Below the pieces are notes generated by a model. That model did no database searches. It saw nothing but the letters and a program-made list of their open reading frames with translations, and had not been told where the DNA came from. A DNA stretch of 64,000 nucleotides, taken from the NCBI GenBank assembly GCA_900074885.1, contig FJUW01000004.1:2640578-2704577 (forward strand), in the 5' to 3' direction. Of this stretch, positions 11,538-22,456 are shown piece by piece; the first letter of the stretch is position 1, and every line of letters begins with the position of its first letter. The DNA comes from Rhynchosporium graminicola (taxonomy: Eukaryota > Ascomycota > Leotiomycetes > Helotiales > Ploettnerulaceae). The position numbers and the translations under genes are program-made.

Positions 11538-12972
11538 ATGGACTCATTTTTCAAGTCTTCCCCAGCTCTCTCGTCTCTCCTTTTCACCGAAATATTGTCA
11601 ACAGATAACCATCCCAATTTCAAATATGACGCTGAAGTAAGTATATTCGTGCTTGTTATTCCCGCAATTCGCGGATTTGGACTCTTTCAAGTCTACAAAA
11701 CAAGAACTTACAAATCTCAGAAGATCCCTCAAGCGTGCAGCATCTGACGAAGATGACAATGTCGAGCCTTCCCAGGGAGCGACATCCACAGAAAGCGTGT
11801 TACCATCAGCATCTCGACCAAGAAAGAGATTCACGAATCATCAAAGCAGAAGTATTGAAGCGGCTCCAGCTCCAGGTCCCATTACCAATGCAGGAGGGCC
11901 GGGACCGTATAACTGGGCTGAAGATCCTTCGAGTCCTACTATTGTCTCAGCAAATGCTCCGCGGCAGCCAACATCAAGATCTCGGTCGAGAAAAGCAAAT
12001 GATTCTAATTATGTTCCCGATGCGAGCGATGAATTGAGTGATCGGGACTCGGATAGTGATTCAGAGGATGAAAGGCAAAGTTTTGCGAGAAGGGAGAAAC
12101 AAAGGGCAGACAAACGCCAACGTAAGTTGGAAATGAGAGCCTTGAGATCACAGCACAGACAAGCGGAGGGAGATGCCAGGAATTATGGTCCTAAAGGACG
12201 AGCGCCGCTTTCTGATTCCGTCGAATCTGAGGATGAAAGTGGATCCGACAGTGAGTCAAACAAAAATGGAAGTGAAGATAAGTCACGAACAGTATCAGAC
12301 GAAGCCAACGGCGAGAATGAAGCGATCGACAACGAAGATGGAGACCGGGATAGCGAAGACAGCATCGATTCGTTCCCTTCTCTCCATGACTCAGATTCTG
12401 ATAGTACAGCTATCAAGAAGCAAAACATCCGAGCCGCAGGTCTAGTAAAAGCACGCATTGGGAAAGGACCAGACTGGAATCCAGCGTCCCCAGAACCTGC
12501 AATTCAAGTCGAAGAAGCGGGCGAACATTCAGCCGCCGAGTCCTCCGAGTCTTCAATCAGCGAATACGAGGTCGACTCCGAGGATTACGATGACAGGAAT
12601 AGTGTATATCGCAAACTGAAAGAAATTCGAGCATGCGGAGCCCCAACAAAAGCAGGCGGTATTTGTCAGATCAAGATCAAGGCTCCTGATGGCAAGGCCC
12701 CTTTCGGATGCCGTTTGCATCGAGACTTTATACCGGATATTGTGGCAGTTGTCAGATCTGCGGCTGCAGCAGCGAGTCTGGAGAGGAGAAATGGTAGGGT
12801 TTATAGAAATGCTTTGAGGGAGGATAAGAGAAAGAAGAGGGCTAGGAGGGATGCGGGAGAAGAGGGTAGTGACGAGGAAGATGACGAATCTGATTCTGAG
12901 GATGATGAGGTTACTGGTGGACCGAGTAGGAGGGATAATACTGATGATGATGGTGAAGATGGTGGTGAGTAA
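11538..12972 (+). CDS. acidic disordered protein with C-terminal Cys/His cluster
   Basis: Two exons (11538-11636 and 11692-12972) give 459 residues. The 55-bp intron has a GTAAGT donor and keeps phase; the first exon supplies MDSFFKSSPALSSLLF. The middle is very rich in Ser, Asp and Glu, with basic patches such as RREKQRADKRQRK, and looks intrinsically disordered. Near the C-terminus there is a compact C-x9-C-x14-C-x2-H arrangement (Cys348, Cys358, Cys373, His376) beginning ACGAPTKAGG, which could bind zinc. It is followed by a basic stretch (REDKRKKRARR) and an acidic tail. Nuclear or nucleolar location is likely from composition, but no function is recognised. A GTGAGT overlaps the stop, so a further 3' exon is not excluded. 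Confidence 0.75.
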
Positions 12973-13596
12973 TTTCATGGAGAGTAGATGATGGGGCCTT
13001 TGATTATCAAGATGATCAAGACCCACTGCAAGGTAAAAACAAAAGCAGCGATTTCGCTGATTAATTCGATGATGAGAGAGCGAACCGGTTGAACAGTGGC
13101 CTGGGCTTTAATATCTGGTAGATGGATAGTAGTTGCTTTCTACCAATTTCCCATTAAGCTATGGTAGAGCGTGTCACGCAAAAGAATGTTTTATGTGTGA
13201 GGCGTGCAATTTGTACATCTTAATTATATGGATTTAGTTATTTCTTATCAGCTTCTTGAAATGTCATCTCATGATCTTGTAACATGCGTGGCCTTGGACA
13301 AAATCCACTCGTTTAGATGTCAACATACCGATTTTCAGAAGCTTCTCTACTATACCTGGAAAATCAACTATCACGTTGGCCCAAAAAATCCGGCTTGCAT
13401 GTAGAAATCATACTCAAGATAGAACAGCAGCTCAAAACACACATATATCTTCATGTCGAGAAAAAATCATCCATCATTGATTTTACTTCGAAAACAACGC
13501 TCAAAACCACGCATCATAAAACTAACGCTCGCTCACTCAACATCTGCTCCAAGATATCACAGCCAATAATATCTTCCAACCATCCCTCATCGCGCG
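12973..13596. other. convergent intergenic region
   Basis: The 3' flanks of two convergent genes. It is AT-rich, without supported coding or repeat features. Confidence 0.5.
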
Positions 13597-15245
13597 CTAA
13601 GCATATCTCGGCGGTCCGTCCAGATCCTGCTTGTCCTGCACATCCCTTCTCGGAGATCTCGGCGGCGGAACCGGGAATCCAGAGTCTGTTCTCTGGAGAC
13701 CCTGAGCAGGTGGTGGGCCAGGAGGTGGAGCGAAGCCTGAACCCGTTCCTCCTATCACCGGGTTTTGACCCAGAGGGAGAGGATGGGCGTCGTGTGTTGG
13801 TAATGGTGTGGGGGCTTCGTAGAGTGTGGGGTCGTAGGGGGGGAATCCGTCACTTCCTGCGCTACCTGCTGCTGCTGATGTGTGTTGTGATGGTGGATTC
13901 TGAAGAGGGCTTGTGGATGATCCAGGTGGATATTGGGATGTGCCGGTTGGTTGTGCGCCGAAGTAAGAATGATCATCGTAGTTTGGAGCTGTTTGATTTT
14001 GCTGTCCAGTGTAATAGCTCGATGGTTCTCCTTGATTGTATGTAGGCACTCCATATGCTTGCTGATTTCCATATCCAGTTTTCTCATCATTCAATCCCGC
14101 TCCATTTGTGCCAACAGGCACCGATCCATAATTTGGCGGCGGTGCAAAACTGACTTTCTGATCATGAGTCGGCTCACTCATCTTCTCTACCTCCAAATCA
14201 CTCGGTGGGGGTACATGGCTCGCCTGTTCCAGCACGACTGGATCAACATCTGTCCTACCCTCAGCTTGCTTGACAACCTCCATCAACATCTTCGTCTGCA
14301 CCGGAATAGTCTTAACCTGTCCAGCTAGGATATTCGATATCGGTAAACGCTCGCCGTAGAACTTTGCATTCTCGTCATTGCGCTCCACGATGATCGTCCC
14401 ATCGATCTGAAGTCCGCCGTAAAGACCACGACTCTTGACATAGCTGAAAATAGGCTTCTTGCTATTCTTGATGAGTTCCGCTTCGAGCACACCACCAGCT
14501 CCAAGTGGACCGGCAACAACAGATAGTTCCCCACCGAGACTGACACGCATGGTCTTGAATGCTTCCAAAGCTTTGCGATTATTGATGACGATAACACAAT
14601 CATAGATATCGATGCCGGCCATAAAGCCAACACCGAGTGTATGAATCAGGATTCCCGATGGAGGGCCCCAGTTTCCGTCGTCTTTGCGCGCGATGAGAAC
14701 TCCAGATCCACCAGCTCCGCTGACCCAAAGACCTGTTCGCATTACTGTGAAAATGGCAAGCCCAACGCAGTTCTGAATAACTTTTTGGGGAATCTTGACG
14801 AGGACTTTGGGTTTGCCTTTCGGCCCTGGCGAGGTTGGTGGGCTGGTCGAGACGACGGGAGTGCCTGTATTTGAGACATTTGTAGCTGATGCGCCTGTTG
14901 CTGGAAGGCCCGTAGCAAGAATTACCCCCGCTGGATTTCCTGCAACCGCTGGTACAGTCGTAGTCGATCTCGTCGCAGTATTCTCTTCCTTATAAAATCC
15001 ATCCTCTAGGTTTCATCGTTAGAATCCGAGATATCTCGTGACCGGAAGTGGGGGTACTCACTACAAAAGGATTTCAGAATTCTCGCTGCTTTATCGGATT
15101 CCGGACCAAGCCCTTGAGGCCAAAAAGCTTCAGATCCGATCTTGTTTGTGAAGTTATTGACTGGAGCTCCCAATTTCTCGAAAGCTGCCCATCCTTTATC
15201 AAAGGCGGCTTTGCTGCTGTGCTTGGCTTTGTCCCAGACTGGCAT
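13597..15245 (-). CDS. Ysc84/SH3YL1-type SYLF-domain protein
   Basis: SYLF (DUF500) proteins bind membranes rich in phosphoinositides and actin at endocytic patches; yeast Ysc84/Lsb3 are the model. Two exons (15245-15062 and 15005-13597) give 530 residues; the 56-bp intron has a GTGAGT donor and a CCTAG acceptor. The N-terminal part (MPVWDKAKHSSKAAFDKGW) leads into the SYLF core at about residues 60-300, with LAIFTVMRTGLWVSGAGGSG, the GPPSGILIHTLGVGFMAGID segment and KSRGLYGGLQIDG. The C-terminal half is disordered and rich in Pro, Tyr and Gln, with PPPGPPP and PVPPPRSPRR stretches that could be SH3 ligands. There is no SH3 domain of its own, unlike yeast Ysc84. An insertion rich in Ala, Thr and Pro (residues 70-110) precedes the core. 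Confidence 0.93.
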
Positions 15246-15822
15246 TTTTGAGGGATGTATTCGGGTGGTGGTATTAGTGACAGAGGTAGAGAATTAATGG
15301 AGGCGAGGATGAGGTTGAAGATGAGTATGAGTATGAGGTATGAGTATGAGGTATGTAGAATGATTAATGGTGAATGAGATGAATATATATATATTTCTTT
15401 ATATGTATCAATGATTGTAGGTGAAGTTGTTAGGCGTCGCAAGAGAGTTCGTTTACATGTGGCTCGGCTCGCGAGCTGACGAGGCGAACACGTTTACGGC
15501 GGTTGGACCAATGGCGCGATGTTGGAGTGCTGACTAAACACATGTATCCAATTTCTCGCATTTTACCCAGCCACATTCCCTGTTGATCATGTGGGTCAAC
15601 CTTGATTCACCCGGAGATAGTTTTGGAGAACTTGGAAATGGATTTGAAACTCTGAGCGGACACGTATTATTGGTGAATCTCTTTGCTTCGCCACATCTGA
15701 ATTGGCGATATCGCTAAGCCCCTAAGACAATGTTAACCGAGGAGCTGTGTTATTTGTATTGATCAACTTCAGATTCTGCCGGTGATAAGTGCACCCGCCG
15801 CAAGTACTAAGTTGCTTTCACT
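15246..15822. other. intergenic / promoter of SYLF gene
   Basis: The first 130 bases upstream of the SYLF start contain short TATGAG/ATGAG direct repeats (about 15320-15350) and an (AT)n run at about 15386. Otherwise unremarkable. Confidence 0.5.
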
Positions 15823-16656
15823 CTAATTATAATAGGGAGGATAAATCACTATCACGGGTGAACCAAGTGCTATCACTTGGGAGATGCTTTGCGTGAGGCC
15901 GTTCTTCTTAGTTCTCTCAGCAGTATTTATCTGGAAGATCTCAGCTCGATGCGAATCAATAGTTGTATTTTGTGTGCAATTATTTGCCGTAGAGGCTTTG
16001 GGGGGAAGGACATCGCCAGAGTTTCGTCGACTAATGCGGGGTCTTTCCGTGGTGGACTGCCAATCCATTGCTTCCACTCCCGGGTACGACCCCCCAACGA
16101 TGCCACCGGACATATCGCTTGTCATGTCTTGTGTAGAAGTCTCCTTAGTCACCGAAAGACCTCCAGAACCATCTTCTCAAAAGCCAGATGATTGATTTGC
16201 ATCATTTTCGAAACTCTCACTGCTTGAGGGGCTATCGTCTTTGCTAGATCGGTTTGATAGGCTATTCGAAGATCCTCGGCGCCTCCTTCGTGCTGGCCCA
16301 GAAGCAACACGGGCTGGAAGTCCTCGATGTGCATCCTGAACTCGATCCTCTTGATTTCGTGGGTGATCAACAAGCGGTCTCAAGTGATCCGTGCCAAATT
16401 TAATGGACCTGATATCATTACGATGCTCTCTCTATATGCTACTCCCGCGCGAATCTGCATGTTGCATCTTCCAGGCTTTTACTCTTTCGTCATTATCAAG
16501 AGCTCCTCCTTTATTTGCCAGCTCTGCCAGGTTCTTTCTCTTACGAATCGATCCATCGAATGGTGTATCGGGTATGCTTTGTTTGGGCTCGAAGGGTCTC
16601 GCAGCAGTATGCGGTTGTTGCTTGTGAAGGCCGGCACCAGTCATTTCGATATCCAT
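15823..16656 (-). pseudogene. interrupted reading frame, possible pseudogene or mis-read small-intron gene
   Basis: One minus-strand frame of 278 codons runs from the ATG at 16656 to the stop at 15823 and is broken by only two stops, TAG at 16432-16434 and TGA at 16177-16179. The three pieces have protein-like, Ser/Asn-rich, hydrophilic composition (MDIEMTGAGLHKQQPHTAA at the start; SSSESFENDANQSSG before the second stop; ISRRNSGDVLPPKAS after it). Each stop could be removed by a short in-frame intron: a 51-bp GTAAAA...ATATAG around the first and a 45- or 48-bp GTGAGA...AG around the second. No family is recognised. Either an inactivated gene or a real small gene with tiny introns. Confidence 0.33.
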
Positions 16657-17289
16657 AATGATGGTGCTTGTAAAGAATGCTGGATATTCGACGTAAGTCG
16701 ATGGAAGACAAATGCTACATTGGACATATTCTGAGGGTTGAAAAGGTGGCTTAATGACGTCAAATGTAGAAGGTACAGATTGTGAACAACTATTGACGAC
16801 CTCACTTCGGAAGGTGGGAGCGCTAGTCCAATTTTCAACGTTAGATGGTAGTAAAATGTGCTAGAGTTTTCAAGATGGTTCCAAACTCTTTAGTGATTAC
16901 AGTAAAGCGAGGCTGGTTTCTTTCTCACGGACTATCTTTGATAGGTAACCTAACAATTATGTATGCCGAGTATCTTTCCTGAACTAATACAATAAACGGC
17001 AACACGTGGCGCAGCTCTCTAGACAAAGCATGGAGCGCATTACGATGTGGCTCAGAGCAACTATTCACCTACTACAATATCCCAGACTATTAGTTACTAC
17101 AAGTCTGGATTTATGAAAGTGTGTAATGAATTATCTATACATTTTAAGCATCTATATACAATTTCGACGATCTCAGATTGCTTGATGTCCTGAAATGATA
17201 CATCGATGCGAAGTAGTCCTGCAGAGTTCATACTTGGTGTGTCAGACTCGGGATGAATATATACAAGTTGTTTGAGCGCTAAGAACTGT
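16657..17289. other. intergenic
   Basis: No supported gene. The right part is the 3' flank of the esterase gene. Confidence 0.45.
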
Positions 17290-18094
17290 TTATGCAGACA
17301 ACTTGCTCTTGATGAACGTGAGAGCCGCCTGGCCGTACTTGTTTCCATACTGTTGGTGCGAGTTGCTATCATGTCCCTTGCAGCAGTACGGATCTGGAGA
17401 ATCGCAATAAGACTTGATTATAGGAGCAACCGGACAGGTAAACCCTTTTGGACGAGCCGCAAACTATTTTCTATTAGCTTCGAGTTCTCGGTGGAAGAAG
17501 TTGGAAGTCTTACTCCGCCTGCTGTGCAAGTACCAACATTGTAAGGCAGACCAGCGACGTAGCGGGGATCGCCCATGAAAATTGCGGCCTTGATCATTTT
17601 GATTGCGGATGCTCGAAAGAGAGTTGATTTGTCCGAGAGACCAATTGTGGAATCACCTCCGCCACAGAGAGCATTGTCTATGATTTGGCTACCCTTTTAA
17701 AAATCAGCAAGCGTGCACTCAGAATATCCAGGTAAAAGAAACTTACCTGTGAGTATCCAATCAACACAATTTGAGTAGTAGGACACTTGGTATTATACGC
17801 ATTCACGAGATTCGCCACAGTTCGTGTGCCCTCAAGAGCTGAAGCAGAGTAGCTCTTCCCTCCACAACTCGCCTGTCCACCACAAGCCGGGTAGGAGACT
17901 ACTTCAGCAGTCGATCCGGGGTAAGCCTTGAGGACGAGATTGACTGTCACTCCAGCGGTACCGTATCCAGGAGGCGCAGAAGTTTCTCTAGCACCGAAGA
18001 TATGGATTTTGGGGCAACTCTGCCTCTCCTCGATATCGAGCGGAGAAGAGAGCGCCTGGGCAACTAAAAGGAGAACGGTAGCTTTGGCCAACAT
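17290..18094 (-). CDS. CE5 acetylxylan esterase / cutinase-fold esterase, secreted
   Basis: Secreted serine esterase that removes acetyl groups from xylan (or cleaves cutin; the fold is shared). Three exons (18094-17747, 17693-17514, 17463-17290) give 233 residues, all junctions in phase 0. The signal peptide is MLAKATVLLLVAQALSSP, followed by a short propeptide with a Glu-Arg site. The mature domain starts at CPKIHIFGARETSAPPGYG. The catalytic triad is readable: Ser115 in GYSQG, Asp200 in SPDPYCC and His212 in SNSHQQYG. The spacing (85 and 12 residues) is the one I recall for acetylxylan esterase II. The many cysteines (CGGQASCGG, YCDSPDPYCC) also favour acetylxylan esterase over cutinase. 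There is no cellulose-binding module. Likely used in plant cell-wall breakdown. Confidence 0.95.
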
Positions 18095-19512
18095 CGTGAA
18101 AAGAATATACGAGAGACTGTGGTGGAAGGAATCCTTGGTGAAGATAGCAAAGACGCAACTGGTGCAAGTTGTGCAGCCTGAAGATTGGAACGAGGAGCGG
18201 GCATATTATACTCTGTTTTCGCTGTAGTCATCGCTGTAGTTTTCAATATACAAAATGAGTGGAGAGATGTGGACCCGATATGGTGTCAGTTAATAGTGTA
18301 CTCAACTCGATTTCCTTGTGGGTCTGAAGGGGCTATCGTAGACATACAGACAGGATCACATCCAACCAAAAGTCCTATGGTAACCCACTGTAGGTGGATT
18401 CAGACCCAAGAAGAAACAGAGTTCATGGAAGGTAAGGAAAATAAAGCATGTTTACTGGCCTGTAGAGAGCGGAGTGTGCTGTACGAGACCCACTGTCCAT
18501 CGCCCTTCCAGTTATTCATGGGGTAGATTATCCGGGAGTGCCATAATAAGATTGCTGGATCGACCGGTTATTGATAGTGGTTTCAGCCAGATGCATGGGA
18601 GATCTATCAAGCGATACGGTGCTGTAGAGAAAGAAGCAGTAGTGTTAATAACACGTGCGGATCTTCTTTCAGCTAACGAATCCTTTTTAAATCTTAGTAG
18701 GACTCTCAAATCTACCTCCAACATACTAGCTGAACATGCTAGAACCTATAACAAGTTAAAGTATCTATCAATATTCGTAAAAAAAAAAATAGTAAGTCTA
18801 TTGATGTTTCAGAAAGCGCAGCTCGATTTCTATAAGACGAAAACCTAATCCTAGATGAAGTGTTACAGATACCCCGCCTCGAAAACTTATACGAGATTTG
18901 AAGTAGATTTAATTACTATACTAAAATTATGGCTATCCGGGAGATCGACCTCCGGTTAAATAAGTATGACTATTTTCTGATTAATATGATACACAATCGG
19001 ACCGTGGCCACCGACCGACCTGTGGTTGGGGTGATGTTTCAAGTGAATCACATGATCCCACCAAATAGTGTCTTAGTGTGAACTTGCAACACCAGTCAAC
19101 ATGGGACAGCTGACTCTTAGCCCCTGAGGCTCCATACCATGCCACCTAAACTTTAAAGCAGTACAGGCCCGATTGATATAAATAAATGCAATCAATGACG
19201 CAAGGATAGCCTAACGAGTGACAACCTGGCAGATTTGAGTCTAGAACAGGTTTGATAATTGAAATGATAATGTGTCTCTCCTTAATTGTTATCGTGGATA
19301 GATATTGTTTATTATCAACAGGGGAAATCACGGCTGCCACATCGTGGAGTTATATGGGGGTACAGCGGTTATTTTCACCCCTGTTTTCGTGGAATCGTTT
19401 ATGTAGGGATCACTCAACGCTCTTCTTGATTAAGTTGTCAACGAAAGAAGATTCAGTGTACAAAAGCTATAGCAAGGAGTAGTCCCTTCCATAATGAGGA
19501 GCCTTGAAAAGA
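18095..19512. other. intergenic, possible transposon debris
   Basis: The left end is the esterase promoter. From about 18640 to 18980 the sequence becomes AT-rich with an A11-type run at 18779-18790 and a frame that reads on with few stops but no known motif. This may be old repeat debris. No supported gene. Confidence 0.4.
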
Positions 19513-19605
19513 CCACTGTGAATAGGTTCAGACTTATGGAGGAACCATTACTCGGTTTCTCCAGAGGTCTGGGTTCCTCCATAAGTCTGAACCTATCCAC
19601 TGTGG
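19513..19605. repeat. 93-bp hairpin with 34-bp arms
   Basis: The left arm 19513-19546 and right arm 19572-19605 are inverted copies with two mismatches; the inner 25 bases pair perfectly (AGGTTCAGACTTATGGAGGA and its complement). The loop is 25 bases. A third, diverged copy of the arm core (GGGTTCAGACTTCTGGGAAA) follows at about 19655-19675. It has the look of a foldback or MITE end. Confidence 0.85.
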
Positions 19606-21531
19606 CTTTACAAGGACAAACTTACCAAAAACTCCCTACGAACCTATATGGATGGGTTCAGACTTCTGGGAAAACCGAGTACCACGTCTTGGTAAGTGCA
19701 TGTCAATTTCCAATGCAAAAGTTCGACTTGCGCGCTAAAAGTGAAACTTCATTGACATGCTCGGAACATGGATACCTGGCCCGACAACAGTTCTTTTGAA
19801 CATTAAATCTTCTAGATTATGTGAATCTAGGTCTTCGAGAGACATGGAAAATAGGGCCAAAGAGGTGGTTCCATTGAACAATCGTCGGATTCGCCTCCCC
19901 CGTTTTACAACCTCACAAAACCCTTTCCAGCCCCGAAAATCTGCTCTGCTATATCTATTTATGGTAAAGAAGAAGTAAACCCTTGCCATGTCATCACAGA
20001 TAGCCTCAGACAGGGCCAGCACCTGATAGTTTCTTCACTATTAATATACATGAGGGCGAGAACCTGTTAGGACTACCCCACATCGTAGCGGTTTGTCTAT
20101 CCTTACCGCAATTATAGGCCTATACTAGGCCCCTCACTTCTACGGGACTCATAGAAGCTAGGCTCCCTCAGCCTCCCTGTAGAAGTACTAGCCTCCGGCC
20201 CCTCCGGCCTACTCGTTAGAGACTCGAAATATACAGTTCTAGACTCTAAAGCCGAGGATAAACGAAGCTGTTAGGCTTTACAGTCCTACTAAAGACTCCG
20301 GCACTGTATCGATGCCTAACGACAAAAGTAAGTGATGATTTGGCGGGTTTGCATCAGCCAATCATCTCACGTGACAAAAGGGATGGCTGCGTCGCTACAC
20401 TCGCATTGTTAGTGGTTGAATGAATGGTAGAGAGGCTCATTTTTAGCATAATATGGGCATGCTACCGATAAGAAAGTACGGAAAAACTGTCGTAGAGGCA
20501 CACCAATTTGTTGGCAAGCTTCCGCAGCAACGACGACTACTGGTGTACCAATACACCTGGAAAGGAGGGAATGAAATGTGTGATATTCATCTTATAAAGT
20601 ATACTTTCGCCTACTGTACTTGGTTTTATGTAGGTCGCTTAAAAGTAAACAAACGTCAAATTACATACCGGGTCCTTTTCATCCGTCACCTCTACTCTCA
20701 ATATATGTACAGCTTGTGCAAGCATTTCATTTTGCCCCAGCCTTTACCCCGAGGATCTTTGGGCCCAGAAACTTGGCCCCCAGCTCGATCTCGTGGCATT
20801 CGCAGCTCCCTTAGGCTCGCCACAACACGCGTTTGCACCACAGCTATCTTCCCCGTATCTAAAACGACTATAATCACACTTGTCTACTCCCAGCTTCTTT
20901 TGTCAGCGTTCCAATATGTGTAGTCGAGAGGTGATGCAGATTCGGAGCCCCGAAAGTAGCAGCAATCTCCAAAGCATCCAAGTCACTAGTCTACCAAGGC
21001 TGGGCTAGCGAGTTTTCGGTTCAAATACGCCCTCCAAACATGATTCTAGTTGTTGCAATATAGGGTTCAACCCATCAAGGGCTACTGGCCTTTCTGGGTC
21101 CCAAGAAAACCGATGGATACGAGAGCAAATCCTTCGAGCACGAAGTGACCAGGTGAATATTAATGTATCATGGGGTAATCACATATTGCACTTGACTTGA
21201 CCCATTCACAGTAACTGGCCCCTACTTCTTTTACAAGAGCAGTGATGGAGAGAGTCTTGACTCAATGAGGTACGGATCTTCAATATCATCTAATCGAACA
21301 TGACATATTCTCGAATACATTTTCAATCATGTTATCTTTGGTCTCTGCCCGGACATGCCGCAGTGTATTTGCTAGGGAAGAGTGAGACCATTCAATACCA
21401 AGACCTTTCCACTTGATCACCACAGGTCCCGTTAATTTCCAAATCAAACAAGGGAGAAAGATTGACGGTGATGTGCAAGAGAGCAGCCTCTAGAGATCTC
21501 GAGAGTTACCATCTACTACACCGCTCCGAAC
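19606..21531. other. gene-poor stretch with repeat traces
   Basis: No gene is supported. At 20070-20300 there is low-complexity sequence (CTCCGGCCCCTCCGGCCTAC, repeated GACTC/CTAGG words). At 20357-20375 the motif GCCAATCATCTCACGTGAC occurs; a close copy lies at 33373-33396 beside the LTR element. A 156-codon frame at 20453-20923 has no protein-like features. Confidence 0.4.
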
Positions 21532-21637
21532 TCACGTTCCAACAACTGTCCAAGACATCAGTGAGATAGTCATCCTTCCGGTATTCAATGTTGAAAAGTT
21601 GTAAACCCTACGTCGGTTTTGGCCATGGTGAGTGATC

Positions 21638-22058
21638 AGAGGGCCGAGACCCTCCCAAACGTAACACGCACCAGCGCCATTCGGCTCCTTCCCAATTTGG
21701 TCTGCGGCGCATTCAAATAGATATTCACAAAGCAAGCACTTGACAGAGTATCAGCGTGATGGACACAGAATACACTGACAGGACCGAGGCATATACAGCC
21801 TGGAAAACTGGTCGCAGATGGTATGTGGAATTTGATTGAATTAGTTGAGGTCGTTGTAGGCTTTGGTTTTTTCGTAGGTTCTAGAGACTTGCTTGTCGGA
21901 GCGTTGGGGCAACCAACGACGTCGGGTTGAGCTGTGGCAGCGGACGCAAAGAGTCCGAAGAGAGCGGCGATGAGTACAATGATATATAATTTGGGCTGAT
22001 TGTCGATTGCAAGATCGTATTTTCTTGTTTTGATTACATACATGAGTGCCAATATCAA
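21638..22058 (-). CDS. doubtful small secreted-type protein
   Basis: A single frame of about 140 codons. It holds a hydrophobic stretch (YIIVLIAALFGLFASAATA) that looks like a signal peptide ending in AxA. A Lys/Thr/Pro-rich linker (SLEPTKKPKPTTTSTNS) and a short Cys cluster (GCICLGPVSVFC) follow. However the hydrophobic part begins about 21 residues after the first ATG, and no clean upstream exon was found. Beyond the Cys cluster another frame (21735 to 21532) continues with four cysteines and the GAGACYVWEGLGPLI stretch, so a missed intron or frameshift is possible. No family is recognised. Confidence 0.3.
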
Positions 22059-22456
22059 AAAAAAAGAAAAAAATTGACACAGAGCAGAAGCAGGCTCATC
22101 TTACTAAGGCTAAATTATGCCCCATCGGGTTTTACTGGGTTATGCATCAGATCCTCGTTTGGGGTATCATATCCGCGAGTTCTGTGGCCACCACGACGCA
22201 ACCTAACCGTCACATCAAGGTGACTGGGAAGTGATTTCTGTACACAAACATAAGAGACATAACACGCATATCTGGGATATGTATCCAGCAATTTAGAACA
22301 GAGTCACGGTTTGGAAGAAGTCTATGGCTACTAGAGAGTCGTGATCGCGTGCAAGAACCACAGTGCGTTTCTACGATGGGTCAAAATGGAACTTTTTAAA
22401 TGTAGTTTCGCAATAAATTGGCGATCAAATCACGGATAAAATTGAATTATATATGC
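22059..22456. other. intergenic
   Basis: An A-rich run lies at 22058-22072. Otherwise nothing; it is the 3' flank of the oxidoreductase gene. Confidence 0.5.

Noticed and set aside
13317..14045. 242-codon plus-strand frame
   Set aside because: Antisense to the Pro/Tyr-rich tail of the SYLF gene; no motif.
20453..20923. 156-codon plus-strand frame in a gene-poor stretch
   Set aside because: No signal peptide, domain or splice structure; erratic composition and location among repeat traces.
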